From positions 1 through 14,738 of the forward strand of contig DATKCJ010000458.1 in NCBI GenBank assembly GCA_035513275.1: a stretch of 14,738 bases of DNA, given 5' to 3'. Under the pieces are notes generated by a model. The model did no database searches. It worked only from the letters and a program-made list of their open reading frames with translations, and was not told the origin of the DNA. Shown here piece after piece: positions 6,251-12,791 of this stretch. Within the stretch, counting starts at the first letter, position 1; each line of letters starts with the position of its first letter. Origin of the DNA: DATKCJ01 sp035513275. Lineage in GTDB: Bacteria; Verrucomicrobiota; Verrucomicrobiia; Opitutales; Opitutaceae. Made by a program: the position numbers and the translations under genes.

Positions 6251-7975
6251 TCACGGAACCAAGACTCTCTGCTCATTTGGGTAACCTTCCGGGGCGCGAA
6301 ACTTGAAGGGAACTCTCGCCCGCACTGTCACGGGTTTGCCGTTGCGCGTCGGCTGCTCGAACCGCCAGTCGGAAACTCCGTGCACCGCCGCGTAGCCAAA
6401 TTCCGGCCGGCTGGCGGAGATGACGCGGGGGAGGAGCGCGCGTCCGTCCTCATTCACGAGGAATTCGACCACGGCCTCGCCGTCCACCGCTTCATCGAGC
6501 GAACGCGGATAGGCCGGCGCGGGCGTGTGGATCGCGCGCGGTTTCGCGTCCAGTTCCGTGGTCTTCGCGATCTTCTCGGGATTCTTCAGCTCGAGCTTCA
6601 GCGCAGCCCGCTCCTCGTCCGATACGACTAGATTTTCCCCGGCGGTCTTGATTTCGAATTTTTCCTCGACCGTGACAATCGTCGGCGTCGGATCTCCGTT
6701 CCTGATCGCCGGCTCGTATCTGAACTGCTCCACCGCCGCTTGCAGGGCGTAGCCAAACTCCGGCGAATCCGCGCGGACGACCTTCGACGTGGCAATTTTG
6801 CCATCGGGACCGATGACGACTGCAATCTGCGCCGAGCCTCTGACCGATTTGGCGAGCAATGCGTAGGGATACTTCGGGTGCTCGAGTTGCCACACCTTTG
6901 GCGCAGTGTCGTAGCGCAACGACTCAGGAAGCTTCGAAGGATCGCCCTCACTTTTCACAGTCACACCCTTTCCGCCGCTCTCGCTTCCTTTCCTCAAGCT
7001 CTCGTCCATCTGGCTATCGTCCAGGGTGAAGGTGAACAACTGTCTCGCCCGGCGATCGACCGGCAGCCCGTCCCGCAACGCGGGCGCGAACTTCCACTTC
7101 TTGACCGCGCTCACTGCGGCCGACGCGAATACGTCGTGACTTCTTCGCCGCACCTTGATTTCAGTCGCGATGCCATTGGTGTCTACAACGTAGTCGAGCA
7201 GGACGGCTCCACCCACGCCGTATCGGGCCGCTTCAAATGGGAAGGTCGGTGCCACTTTCGAGAGGATATGAGGGGGCACGAACACGTTCTCCTCAAGACC
7301 ACCCGGTGCCGCCAGGATTACCGGCAGTCGCAATGCCGTCTCCGTCGGAGCCCCGCCGCGCCGGGCCGGCGCGAACTGCCAGTCGCTCATTCCGGCGAGA
7401 ATCAATTTCGTCAGCCGAGGCGACGGTGCGAGGACCTCGGTCACGCGTCCAGACACATCGACATGGGCGGCGACCCACACGACTTCGGGCTCCGGGCGCA
7501 AGGTCTCTTCTACGACCTTTCTGGCCGGGTCGATGATCATCTTCGCTCGCAAGAGCCGCGGCGTCGCATCCGGCCCGTCGGGCGCAGCCGAGGCCGGATT
7601 GAAGAGCAACACGTGGCGAAGACGTGCGGCGATCGGCGCTCCGCCTCGATGCGCCGGATCAAAAGTGACGTTCGCATAGGCCGCTTCTGCCAACCCCGCA
7701 AAGCAGGGGAGAGTGCCGCTCGCTTCCTTCACGTAGAGCACGCCCTTCTCGTCCACGTAGGATTCGATCTCCGCCCATCCGATCTGCGTCGTCTTCGTCA
7801 GCTCGGTCGGAAACTTCGGCTCGGCGAATCCTTTCATCGCCGGTAGCTCGTCTCCCGGATCGTGCGGGCCGAGCCAGTCGAGCGGCATCACCGTCACGTC
7901 CTGCGCGGCGATTCGCACACTCGCTGCAACAAAGCTCAACACCGCAAGCGCACTCCAAGGGGCTCGAGATCGCAT
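6251..7975 (-). CDS. Secreted protein with five TonB C-terminal domains
   Basis: 574 residues from the ATG at 7973-7975; the frame extends 34 codons higher, but this start gives a clean signal peptide (MRSRAPWSALAVLSFVAASVRIAAQD). Five TonB_C-like units follow, at about 52-125, 163-221, 239-317, 360-440 and 480-560. Each ends in the hallmark F/Y-x-PA-x-R-x-G-x-P or a close variant: FDPAHRGGAP, FAPARRGGAP, FAPALRDGLP, YEPAIRNGDP, FEQPTRNGKP. Several start with PxYP-like motifs (EHPKYPYAL, PAPAYPRSL) and carry DxxG turns. No proline-rich span or inner-membrane anchor typical of TonB is seen, so energy transduction through ExbBD is doubtful. A periplasmic binding or scaffold role is inference. 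No ExbB, ExbD or receptor gene is nearby. Confidence 0.85.
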   Translation of the reverse strand: MRSRAPWSALAVLSFVAASVRIAAQDVTVMPLDWLGPHDPGDELPAMKGFAEPKFPTELTKTTQIGWAEIESYVDEKGVLYVKEASGTLPCFAGLAEAAYANVTFDPAHRGGAPIAARLRHVLLFNPASAAPDGPDATPRLLRAKMIIDPARKVVEETLRPEPEVVWVAAHVDVSGRVTEVLAPSPRLTKLILAGMSDWQFAPARRGGAPTETALRLPVILAAPGGLEENVFVPPHILSKVAPTFPFEAARYGVGGAVLLDYVVDTNGIATEIKVRRRSHDVFASAAVSAVKKWKFAPALRDGLPVDRRARQLFTFTLDDSQMDESLRKGSESGGKGVTVKSEGDPSKLPESLRYDTAPKVWQLEHPKYPYALLAKSVRGSAQIAVVIGPDGKIATSKVVRADSPEFGYALQAAVEQFRYEPAIRNGDPTPTIVTVEEKFEIKTAGENLVVSDEERAALKLELKNPEKIAKTTELDAKPRAIHTPAPAYPRSLDEAVDGEAVVEFLVNEDGRALLPRVISASRPEFGYAAVHGVSDWRFEQPTRNGKPVTVRARVPFKFRAPEGYPNEQRVLVP

Positions 7976-8018
7976 CGCTGTGAGATTGAAGGATCGATGC
8001 TCGAGGTCAACGCGGTGG

Positions 8019-8037
8019 GCGGCGCGGTCTGCGCCGC
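8019..8037. repeat. Perfect 7-bp hairpin in divergent promoter region
   Basis: GCGGCGC and GCGCCGC flank a 5-base loop in the 120-bp spacer between the TonB-domain gene and the MNT/HEPN module. It could be an operator for toxin-antitoxin autoregulation or another REP-like palindrome. Promoter boxes are not clear. Confidence 0.4.
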
Positions 8038-8095
8038 GGCGATTAGATGAATCCAAGAGTGGACATGCGGATGCCAAGCGCTTAGCTTATCTGAC

Positions 8096-8533
8096 ATGGA
8101 TCACAAGACTTTCAGCCGAAAGGGCGGCAAAGCGCGGTCGCCGGCGAAGACCGCGGCAAACCGCGCGAAGGCCAAGGCGTATTGGGACGCGGTGCGTGAC
8201 GGCAAGAAGCCGAACCCGCGTCGTCCGCGAACTCCGCCGACGCCTCAGTTCATCGGCGAGCGCCTGACCGACTACTGCCGGCTATCTGGAATCACCCGCC
8301 TCGAGGTTTTCGGTTCGACGGCAAGGGGCGAGGCAGGGCAGGGGAGCGATGTGGATTTGATCGCGACGTTCGCCGACAATCCCGGTCTTCGATTCTTCGC
8401 AATGGAGGAGGAGATGTCGGCGATCCTCGGCGTGCCGGTGCACTTGTTGACGCGCGACTCCGTGGACCAGATGTCCAACCCGTATCGGCGAGCTTCGATT
8501 CTGGAGGATGCCCGCGCCATCTACCATGGCTAG
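8096..8533 (+). CDS. MNT-type nucleotidyltransferase antitoxin (MntA-like) with basic N-terminal extension
   Basis: 145 residues. Residues 51-145 are a minimal nucleotidyltransferase: VFGSTARGEAGQGSDVDL gives GS(x10)DxD (Gly73, Ser74, Asp85, Asp87), the motif of MntA antitoxins that AMPylate their HEPN partner. Residues 1-50 are Lys/Arg/Ala-rich (RKGGKARSPAKTAANRAKAK, then PRRPRTPPTP) and look like a nucleic-acid-binding or disordered tail not needed for the core. The strand that often supplies a third acidic residue reads VPVHLLTRD, with His116 at that place, so catalysis may be altered. The gene overlaps the HEPN gene by 8 bp, as expected for a paired module. Confidence 0.88.
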   Translation: MDHKTFSRKGGKARSPAKTAANRAKAKAYWDAVRDGKKPNPRRPRTPPTPQFIGERLTDYCRLSGITRLEVFGSTARGEAGQGSDVDLIATFADNPGLRFFAMEEEMSAILGVPVHLLTRDSVDQMSNPYRRASILEDARAIYHG

Positions 8534-8888
8534 GCCCGCGCAACGTTCGCAAGATGCCTACCTGCACGACATGCTTGAGGCAGCACGGCTCATTCGCGGC
8601 TACATGGCGGGCGTCACTTTCGACGAGTTTTGGAACAACAGCGAAAAGCGCGACGCGGTGGCACTCCGGAGTTCCGTGCTTGGCGAGTCGGCACACAAAG
8701 TCGACAAGCCGACCGAGGCCGCTCTGCCGAGCATACCCTTCAAAAGCATTCGTGGAATGCGCAATCGGATCGCTCACGACTACGGTGCCGTGGATTTCAA
8801 GATCGTGTGGGCAGTTGCGCAGCAGGTGATCGATCCCCTGATTGCTGAGCTGGAGGCATATTTCAAGAGTCGACCTCGGAAGAGGTGA
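8526..8888 (+). CDS. HEPN-domain ribonuclease toxin (HepT-like)
   Basis: 120 residues from the ATG at 8526, chosen because it overlaps the end of the antitoxin gene and gives the usual family start (RSQDAYLHDMLEAARLIRGYMAG). The DUF86/HepT signature is present: GMRNRIAHDYGAVDFKIVWAVAQQVIDPLI, with R79-x4-H84-x-Y86, the RNase active site and the Tyr that the MNT partner AMPylates in characterised pairs. All-helical, with a basic end (KSRPRKR). In this toxin-antitoxin type the HEPN protein cleaves RNA until modified. All key residues are present, so the toxin should be active. Confidence 0.9.
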   Translation: MARPAQRSQDAYLHDMLEAARLIRGYMAGVTFDEFWNNSEKRDAVALRSSVLGESAHKVDKPTEAALPSIPFKSIRGMRNRIAHDYGAVDFKIVWAVAQQVIDPLIAELEAYFKSRPRKR

Positions 8889-8926
8889 GGGCCACGCCGT
8901 TCGTGCATCGCCGTGTCACGCTGCAA

Positions 8927-9219
8927 TCAACGGCGAGACAGACCGAACTCCGGATGGCGGCGATTGTGTCTCAGCACCAAGACGCGCACTTCATCTCCAA
9001 CGATGCGGAAGAGAAAGTGATAACGGAACACATAGAGCCTCGCACGACGGATGTCGTCCTTGAAGAAGCCGAAACCCGTTGGGTTAGCCGCGATCTTATC
9101 TTTCGCGGCTTCCACTTCGGCGAAAAAGCGATCACCAAGCATTGCCCCGCCTTCCCGGTCGAAATATCCAACGCTCGTCTGAGATCCGTCTGGACCTTGC
9201 GGTGGAAATGAAGCCTCAC
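8927..9219 (-). pseudogene. ParE/RelE-family toxin broken by a one-base frameshift
   Basis: The GTG at 9219-9217 overlaps the antitoxin stop in a GTGA junction. The start frame reads MRLHFHRKVQTDLRRALD and then goes wrong; the adjoining frame continues YFDREGGAMLGDRFFAEVE and runs to RVLVLRHNRRHPEFGLSRR, ending at the TGA of 8927-8929. Joined at 9164-9168, the two parts give a 97-residue ParE-type protein with the family's C-terminal H-x-RR-x-P motif. A missing T (or a -1 slip after GAT) explains the break exactly. No classic slippery heptamer is seen, so simple mutation is more likely than programmed frameshifting. A sequencing error is also possible. Confidence 0.82.
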
Positions 9220-9428
9220 CTTTCGACCCTGCGACGAAGCTGCTCCCAGGTGATCGAGGTGCTTGGATCTTTGTCCATCTCTTGATCGCGGCGCTGTGCC
9301 TCCGCGATTCCTTCATCCTCGTCGTCAAGGACGGGCGGCAGGGATTCGAGCAGAGAGGCCGCAAGCTCGGCCTTTTCACTACTGGACAGGGTGCTCGCCT
9401 GCTGCCGAAGCTCCTGAACTCGCGTCAT
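9216..9428 (-). CDS. RelB-like antitoxin (addiction module protein family)
   Basis: 70 residues. The pattern fits the unstable-antitoxin family: an N-terminal helix (ELRQQASTLSSSEKAELAASLLESLPP), an acidic linker (DDEDEGIAEAQRRDQEMDKD) and a C-terminal SITWEQLRRRVER helix that wraps the toxin. It precedes the toxin gene with a 4-base GTGA overlap, so both were translationally coupled. Such antitoxins neutralise ParE/RelE-type toxins. Here the antitoxin is intact while its toxin is frameshifted, so it may persist as an orphan. Confidence 0.85.
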   Translation of the reverse strand: MTRVQELRQQASTLSSSEKAELAASLLESLPPVLDDEDEGIAEAQRRDQEMDKDPSTSITWEQLRRRVER

Positions 9429-9459
9429 GAGAGGAAGCTAATCCAAGAGCCGTGGATTG

Positions 9460-9500
9460 CCAGTGGATTTTGCCCCCGCAGGGTCCCGGATCTCCACTGG
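9460..9500. repeat. Inverted repeat upstream of the antitoxin gene
   Basis: CCAGTGGA (9460-9467) and TCCACTGG (9493-9500) are perfect 8-bp arms 25 bases apart, 32-72 bp upstream of the antitoxin start. GTGGATT is also directly repeated (9452, 9463). It may be the operator for autoregulation of the toxin-antitoxin pair, or the end of the hydrolase transcript; there is no T-run. Confidence 0.45.
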
Positions 9501-9544
9501 AATCCCCCTCTGCTGCCTCTGCGCCCTCCTGTGAGCACTTAGGT

Positions 9545-10531
9545 TCAGTTGTCGTTCTCCTCCAGAAACTCCATCGCGCGGGTTTCGTGCCACCAGGCGC
9601 CGTGGAGGCGTGGGGACCACGGCGTCACCCAGCCGACGTGGCCGCCGTGTGTTGTCGGCTCGAAGGTGAAGTGCGAGCTTGCGCGCGCCTCGTCGAACGG
9701 GAGGCACTCGGGCGAGAGGAACGGATCGTCGAGCGCGCTGATGAGCAGTGTGGGCACCGCGATACTCGGGAGCAGGGGCTTGCTGCTTGCGCGCGTCCAG
9801 TATTCCTGCGCCGACGCGAAACCATTTGCGGGCGCTGTGACTGCCTCGTCGAATTCGTGGAAGCGTCGCATCCGCCGGACCTGCGCGGGCGTTGCCTTCA
9901 GGATGCCGGGGAAGCGCGCGTTCTTTTCGTCGAGATATTGTGTGAGCAGCACGATGAAGCGTTGCATGTAGGGCCGCATGACCGGGCGCGCGAGCACGTC
10001 GGCGCATGAGGCGAGGTGCGTGGGCGCGGCAAACGCCACCGCGCCGCAGAGCCACGGCGGCGCCGATGTGCCGAGTTCGCCGAGGAGTTTCAACGTGATG
10101 TTGCCGCCGAGGCTGAAGCCGGCGAACGCGACTCGCTCGTAGCCGTCGCGTGAGTGCGCGAGTTCGAGAAAGTGCAGAGGATCTTCCGTCGCGCCGCTGT
10201 GATAGGAGCGGAAGAGCCGGTTGGGTTCCCCGCTGCATCCGCGGTAGTTCACGCACGCGATATCCCAGCCATGCGCGAGGGCCTGCCGTCCGAACGCCGG
10301 CACGTAGCGCGACGTCGTCGAGCCGCCGAGCCCGTGGAGCACGATGACGAGCCGCTTGTTTCCACGGCGCACCCAGTCGTTGTCGAAGAAGTCGCCGTCG
10401 GGCGTCTCGATCCGCTCGCGCGCAAACGGGAGCCGCCACACGACGCGCACCTTGCTCGCGTAGATCGTCTGGACGTGCGGATTCCGGAAGAGCCACGGGG
10501 CTTTGTATCCGGAGTGCTCGATCAGCGGCAT
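9545..10531 (-). CDS. YheT-like alpha/beta hydrolase
   Basis: 328 residues, the usual length for this family. It opens with the family pattern APWLFRNPHVQTIYASKV (11-28). The oxyanion region LVIVLHGLGGSTTS is at 61-74. The nucleophile elbow GFSLGGN is at 138-144 with Ser140. The acid is in SALDDPFLSPE (Asp268 or Asp269) and the base in GGHVGW (His298). The full triad is present, so the enzyme should be active. E. coli YheT and relatives are esterase-like with unsettled substrates. It lies 116 bp before the antitoxin gene on the same strand. Two fragments of a near-identical sequence lie at 5357-5410 and 6145-6240. Confidence 0.9.
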   Translation of the reverse strand: MPLIEHSGYKAPWLFRNPHVQTIYASKVRVVWRLPFARERIETPDGDFFDNDWVRRGNKRLVIVLHGLGGSTTSRYVPAFGRQALAHGWDIACVNYRGCSGEPNRLFRSYHSGATEDPLHFLELAHSRDGYERVAFAGFSLGGNITLKLLGELGTSAPPWLCGAVAFAAPTHLASCADVLARPVMRPYMQRFIVLLTQYLDEKNARFPGILKATPAQVRRMRRFHEFDEAVTAPANGFASAQEYWTRASSKPLLPSIAVPTLLISALDDPFLSPECLPFDEARASSHFTFEPTTHGGHVGWVTPWSPRLHGAWWHETRAMEFLEENDN

Positions 10532-10559
10532 GAAGGAGAGATCGAAACCGGAACTTAAC

Positions 10560-10589
10560 CGCTAATGAACGCTAATCGACGCTAATTCT
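10560..10589 (-). repeat. Three-unit 10-bp tandem (ATTAGCG)
   Basis: On the + strand the units are CGCTAATGAA, CGCTAATCGA and CGCTAATTCT, an exact 10-bp period. Read on the minus strand (ATTAGCGTCGATTAGCG) it matches the ends of the dispersed repeats at 5253-5285 and 6085-6110. Confidence 0.75.
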
Positions 10590-10614
10590 GAAAGCGTAAC
10601 CGAGGCAGAGAAGT

Positions 10615-10643
10615 ACCACAGATGACACGGATCAGCACGGATG
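10615..10643 (+). repeat. CACAGATG/CACGGATG word cluster
   Basis: ACCACAGATGACACGGATCAGCACGGATG is built from three CAC(A/G)GAT words spaced 9-11 bases apart. It is related in style to the flanking CACGAAA and CACAGAGG inverted repeats. Confidence 0.5.
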
Positions 10644-10654
10644 AGGAGGGGATT

Positions 10655-10742
10655 ACCACGAAAAACACGAAACACACGAAATGAGAAGACAAGGCAGCTC
10701 CGGCCCTGAGATCACTTTCGTGTATTTAGTGTGTTTCGTGGT
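10655..10742. repeat. Long inverted repeat, CACGAAA type
   Basis: Arms 10655-10681 and 10716-10742 are 27 bases each and match at 24 of 27 positions, with a 34-base spacer. Each arm is made of repeated ACACGAAA-like words, so it is both an inverted and a short direct repeat. As RNA it would form a long, AU-containing hairpin between two minus-strand genes; it could end or protect a transcript. Confidence 0.8.
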
Positions 10743-10841
10743 GGCCCCGTTTTGATCCGCGGTCATTCGCGCAATTCGCGGGGAAATTCCGAGTCTGAGT
10801 TAGCGCTCATAAGCGCCGATTAGAGGTTTCAACCCGCCGGG

Positions 10842-10871
10842 CGTAACGGCCGGCCCTGCGGTCCGGCCCTA
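10842..10871 (-). repeat. GTAG-headed REP-like palindrome after glyA
   Basis: On the minus strand it begins GTAGGGCCGGACCGCAGGGC, then CGGCCGTTAC; GGCCGG and CCGGCC pair. It starts about 10 bases beyond the glyA stop, so the glyA transcript would end in this hairpin. No T-run follows. Confidence 0.6.
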
Positions 10872-10881
10872 CCCACGGATA

Positions 10882-12156
10882 TCAATACGGCAGCGGGAAG
10901 CGCTGCGTGAGGTCTTTCACGATCGCGAGCGCCTCTTCGCGGCCGCTGGCGCCGTCGGGATCGCTGAGCACGAGATCGATCGCCTTTGCGATCTGCTTCA
11001 TCTCGGCGACGCCCATCCCGCGGCTCGTGACTGCGGGCGTGCCGAGCCGGATGCCACTCGCCTGGAACGGACTGCGCGTCTCAAACGGAATCGTGTTCTT
11101 GTTGCACGTGATGTGCGCGAGATCGAGCGTCTCCTGCGCTTTCTTGCCGGTGAGCTCGGCGTTCTTGTTGCGCAGGTCCACCATCATGAGGTGATTGTCG
11201 GTGCCGCCGCTGACGATGCGGTAGCCGTGCGAGGCCATCGCTTCGGCAAGCGCGCGCGCGTTCTCGATGACGGATGCTGAGTAATGCTTGAACGCCGGCT
11301 TGAGCGCCTCGTGAAAGCAGACTGCCTTCGCGGCGATGACGTGCATGAGCGGTCCGCCCTGCGCGCCGGGGAACATCGCCGAGTCGATCGCCTTCGCGTG
11401 CGCGGCGCGGCAGAGGATGAGCCCGCCTCGCGGGCCGCGCAGCGTCTTGTGCGTGGTGGTCGTGACGAAATCCGCATGCGGCACGGGCGACGGATGATGA
11501 CCGGTGGCAACGAGGCCCGCGATGTGCGCGATGTCGGCGAGCAGCAGCGCGCCGCAGGAACGTGCGATGGTGCCCATGCGCTCGAAGTCGATCTTGCGCG
11601 AGTAGGCTGATGCGCCGACCGTGATCATCTTGGGCTGCTCGCGCGCGGCGACCTCGGCGAGCTCGTCGTAATCGATCAACTCATCGTCCTTGCGCACGCC
11701 GTAGTGGACGACCGAGTAGAGTTTCCCGCTGAAGTTGGCGGCGTTGCCGTGCGTGAGATGGCCTCCGTGCGAGAGGTTCATCGTGAGGATGCGATCGCCC
11801 GGCTTGAGCGTGGCGAAGTAGACGCCGGTGTTGGCCTGGCTGCCGGAGTGCGGCTGCACGTTGGCATGGTCGGCGCCGAAAAGTTTTTTCGCGCGCTCGA
11901 TGGCGATATTCTCGATCTTGTCGACCTGCTCGCATCCGCCATACCAGCGGCGGCCGGGATATCCCTCGGCGTATTTGTTCGTGAGCACGCTTCCCTGCGC
12001 CTGCATCACGGCCGGCAGCGTGAAGTTTTCCGACGCGATCAGCTCGATGTGGTCGGCCTGCCGGGCGAGCTCGGCGTCGATGATTTCCTCGATCTCGGGA
12101 TCGAGTTCGCGAAGGGGCGTTGGGTCGATGGAGTGGGAGAGGGTGGCGCGGCTCAT
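10882..12156 (-). CDS. glyA: Serine hydroxymethyltransferase
   Basis: 424 residues, full length for bacterial SHMT. PLP-dependent; it converts serine and tetrahydrofolate to glycine and 5,10-methylene-THF in the cytoplasm. Motifs: LIASENFTLPAVMQAQGSVL (39-58), NKYAEGYPGRRWYGGCEQVD (60-79), QPHSGSQANT (101-110), DIAHIAGLVATG (208-219) and TTTTHKTLRGPRGG (232-245), with Lys237 as the PLP-binding lysine. The C-terminal part has the usual ETRSPFQASGIRLGTPAVTSRGM. No Shine-Dalgarno sequence is obvious. It lies 137 bp downstream of the phosphatase gene on the same strand, with a folded repeat between, so it could be read with that operon or from its own promoter. Confidence 0.98.
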   Translation of the reverse strand: MSRATLSHSIDPTPLRELDPEIEEIIDAELARQADHIELIASENFTLPAVMQAQGSVLTNKYAEGYPGRRWYGGCEQVDKIENIAIERAKKLFGADHANVQPHSGSQANTGVYFATLKPGDRILTMNLSHGGHLTHGNAANFSGKLYSVVHYGVRKDDELIDYDELAEVAAREQPKMITVGASAYSRKIDFERMGTIARSCGALLLADIAHIAGLVATGHHPSPVPHADFVTTTTHKTLRGPRGGLILCRAAHAKAIDSAMFPGAQGGPLMHVIAAKAVCFHEALKPAFKHYSASVIENARALAEAMASHGYRIVSGGTDNHLMMVDLRNKNAELTGKKAQETLDLAHITCNKNTIPFETRSPFQASGIRLGTPAVTSRGMGVAEMKQIAKAIDLVLSDPDGASGREEALAIVKDLTQRFPLPY

Positions 12157-12232
12157 GTGATCACGATTTTGTGGGCCGAATCACGCCGGGCCGCAAAGGA
12201 TTTTCGCAGGGAGAGTGTCCTATTCCAAACCT

Positions 12233-12284
12233 GTAGGTGGCGCGCTTGTCGCGCCTCGTTGCGCGGCTAGCGCGCAACCCACCT
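12233..12284 (+). repeat. GTAG-headed REP-like structure with two inner hairpins
   Basis: The outer stem AGGTGG/CCACCT (12235-12240 with 12279-12284) encloses GCGCGC-TTGTC-GCGC and GTTGCGC-GGCTA-GCGCGCAAC hairpins, giving a clover-like three-way fold. The GTAG head puts it with the REP-like units. It sits between the phosphatase gene and glyA. Confidence 0.65.
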
Positions 12285-12293
12285 CCGATTGAC

Positions 12294-12788
12294 TTACCCC
12301 GCCGCCGGTGGGGAAACAATCGTCCGCAAAAACCTCACGAGCGACGGGATCGCCTCAACCATGCTGTCGCGGCTCGAGACGTAGCTGGTGAAATTCTGCC
12401 CGTAAGGGTCGGGGATCTCGGTGTCGCCGTCCTTGCCGATGAACTCGCGGAAAAGGTGCATGTGCTCGGGCACTCGCTCGAAGCCGATCTCGATCAACGC
12501 GCGGTGGGTCTCGGTCATGCAAAACACAGCAAGCGCCTGGTCGAGCAACTCCTGTGTGACCGGGCGGCTCTCGTGGTCGGAGACGTCGATGCCCACTTTC
12601 TTCATCGCGGTGATGGAGTGATCGGTCGCTGGGTGGCCGGTGCCCGCGGCGACGCCGACCGAGACAACTTTCAACTGGTTGAGCGGCGGCTTCTCCACGG
12701 CCAGCGCGTGGCGGAGCAGGCGCTCCGCCATCGGGCTGCGACAGATGTTCGCGGTGCAGACGACGAGAATGGTGTCTTTATCGGGCAT
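12294..12788 (-). CDS. Low-molecular-weight protein-tyrosine-phosphatase-type enzyme
   Basis: 164 residues. The P-loop is CTANICRS at the N-terminus: Cys11 nucleophile, x5, Arg17, Ser18. The general acid is in IPDPYG (Asp127). These define the LMW-PTP family, which dephosphorylates phosphotyrosine, or phosphoarginine in YwlE-like members. In YwlE the P-loop is CTGNTCRS and its Thr favours phosphoarginine; here that position is Ile15, as in tyrosine phosphatases, so I lean to phosphotyrosine. The 164-residue length is near the family's usual 150-160. It starts 3 bp after the exported-protein gene, clearly in one operon with it and purD. Confidence 0.92.
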   Translation of the reverse strand: MPDKDTILVVCTANICRSPMAERLLRHALAVEKPPLNQLKVVSVGVAAGTGHPATDHSITAMKKVGIDVSDHESRPVTQELLDQALAVFCMTETHRALIEIGFERVPEHMHLFREFIGKDGDTEIPDPYGQNFTSYVSSRDSMVEAIPSLVRFLRTIVSPPAAG

Positions 12789-12791
12789 GCT

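Larger units (their letters stand above)
10532..10881. other. Intergenic, no gene; composite of short repeats
   Basis: 350 bp between hydrolase and glyA. In order: a 10-bp tandem (10560-10589), an ACCACAGATGACACGG word cluster (10615-10643), a long inverted repeat (10655-10742), an ATTAGCG-like remnant around 10799-10823 and a REP-like palindrome next to the glyA stop (10842-10871). No coding potential seen. Confidence 0.65.

Noticed and set aside
6740..7846. A 368-codon plus-strand open frame
   Set aside because: Antisense to the TonB-domain gene, Arg-rich, no motifs; expected in GC-rich coding DNA.
8885..9211. A 108-codon plus-strand open frame after the HEPN gene
   Set aside because: Antisense to the ParE-like toxin, whose two joined frames match the family.
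10560..10589. Possible CRISPR-like array
   Set aside because: Units are 10 bp with no spacers of CRISPR length, and no cas genes are present.
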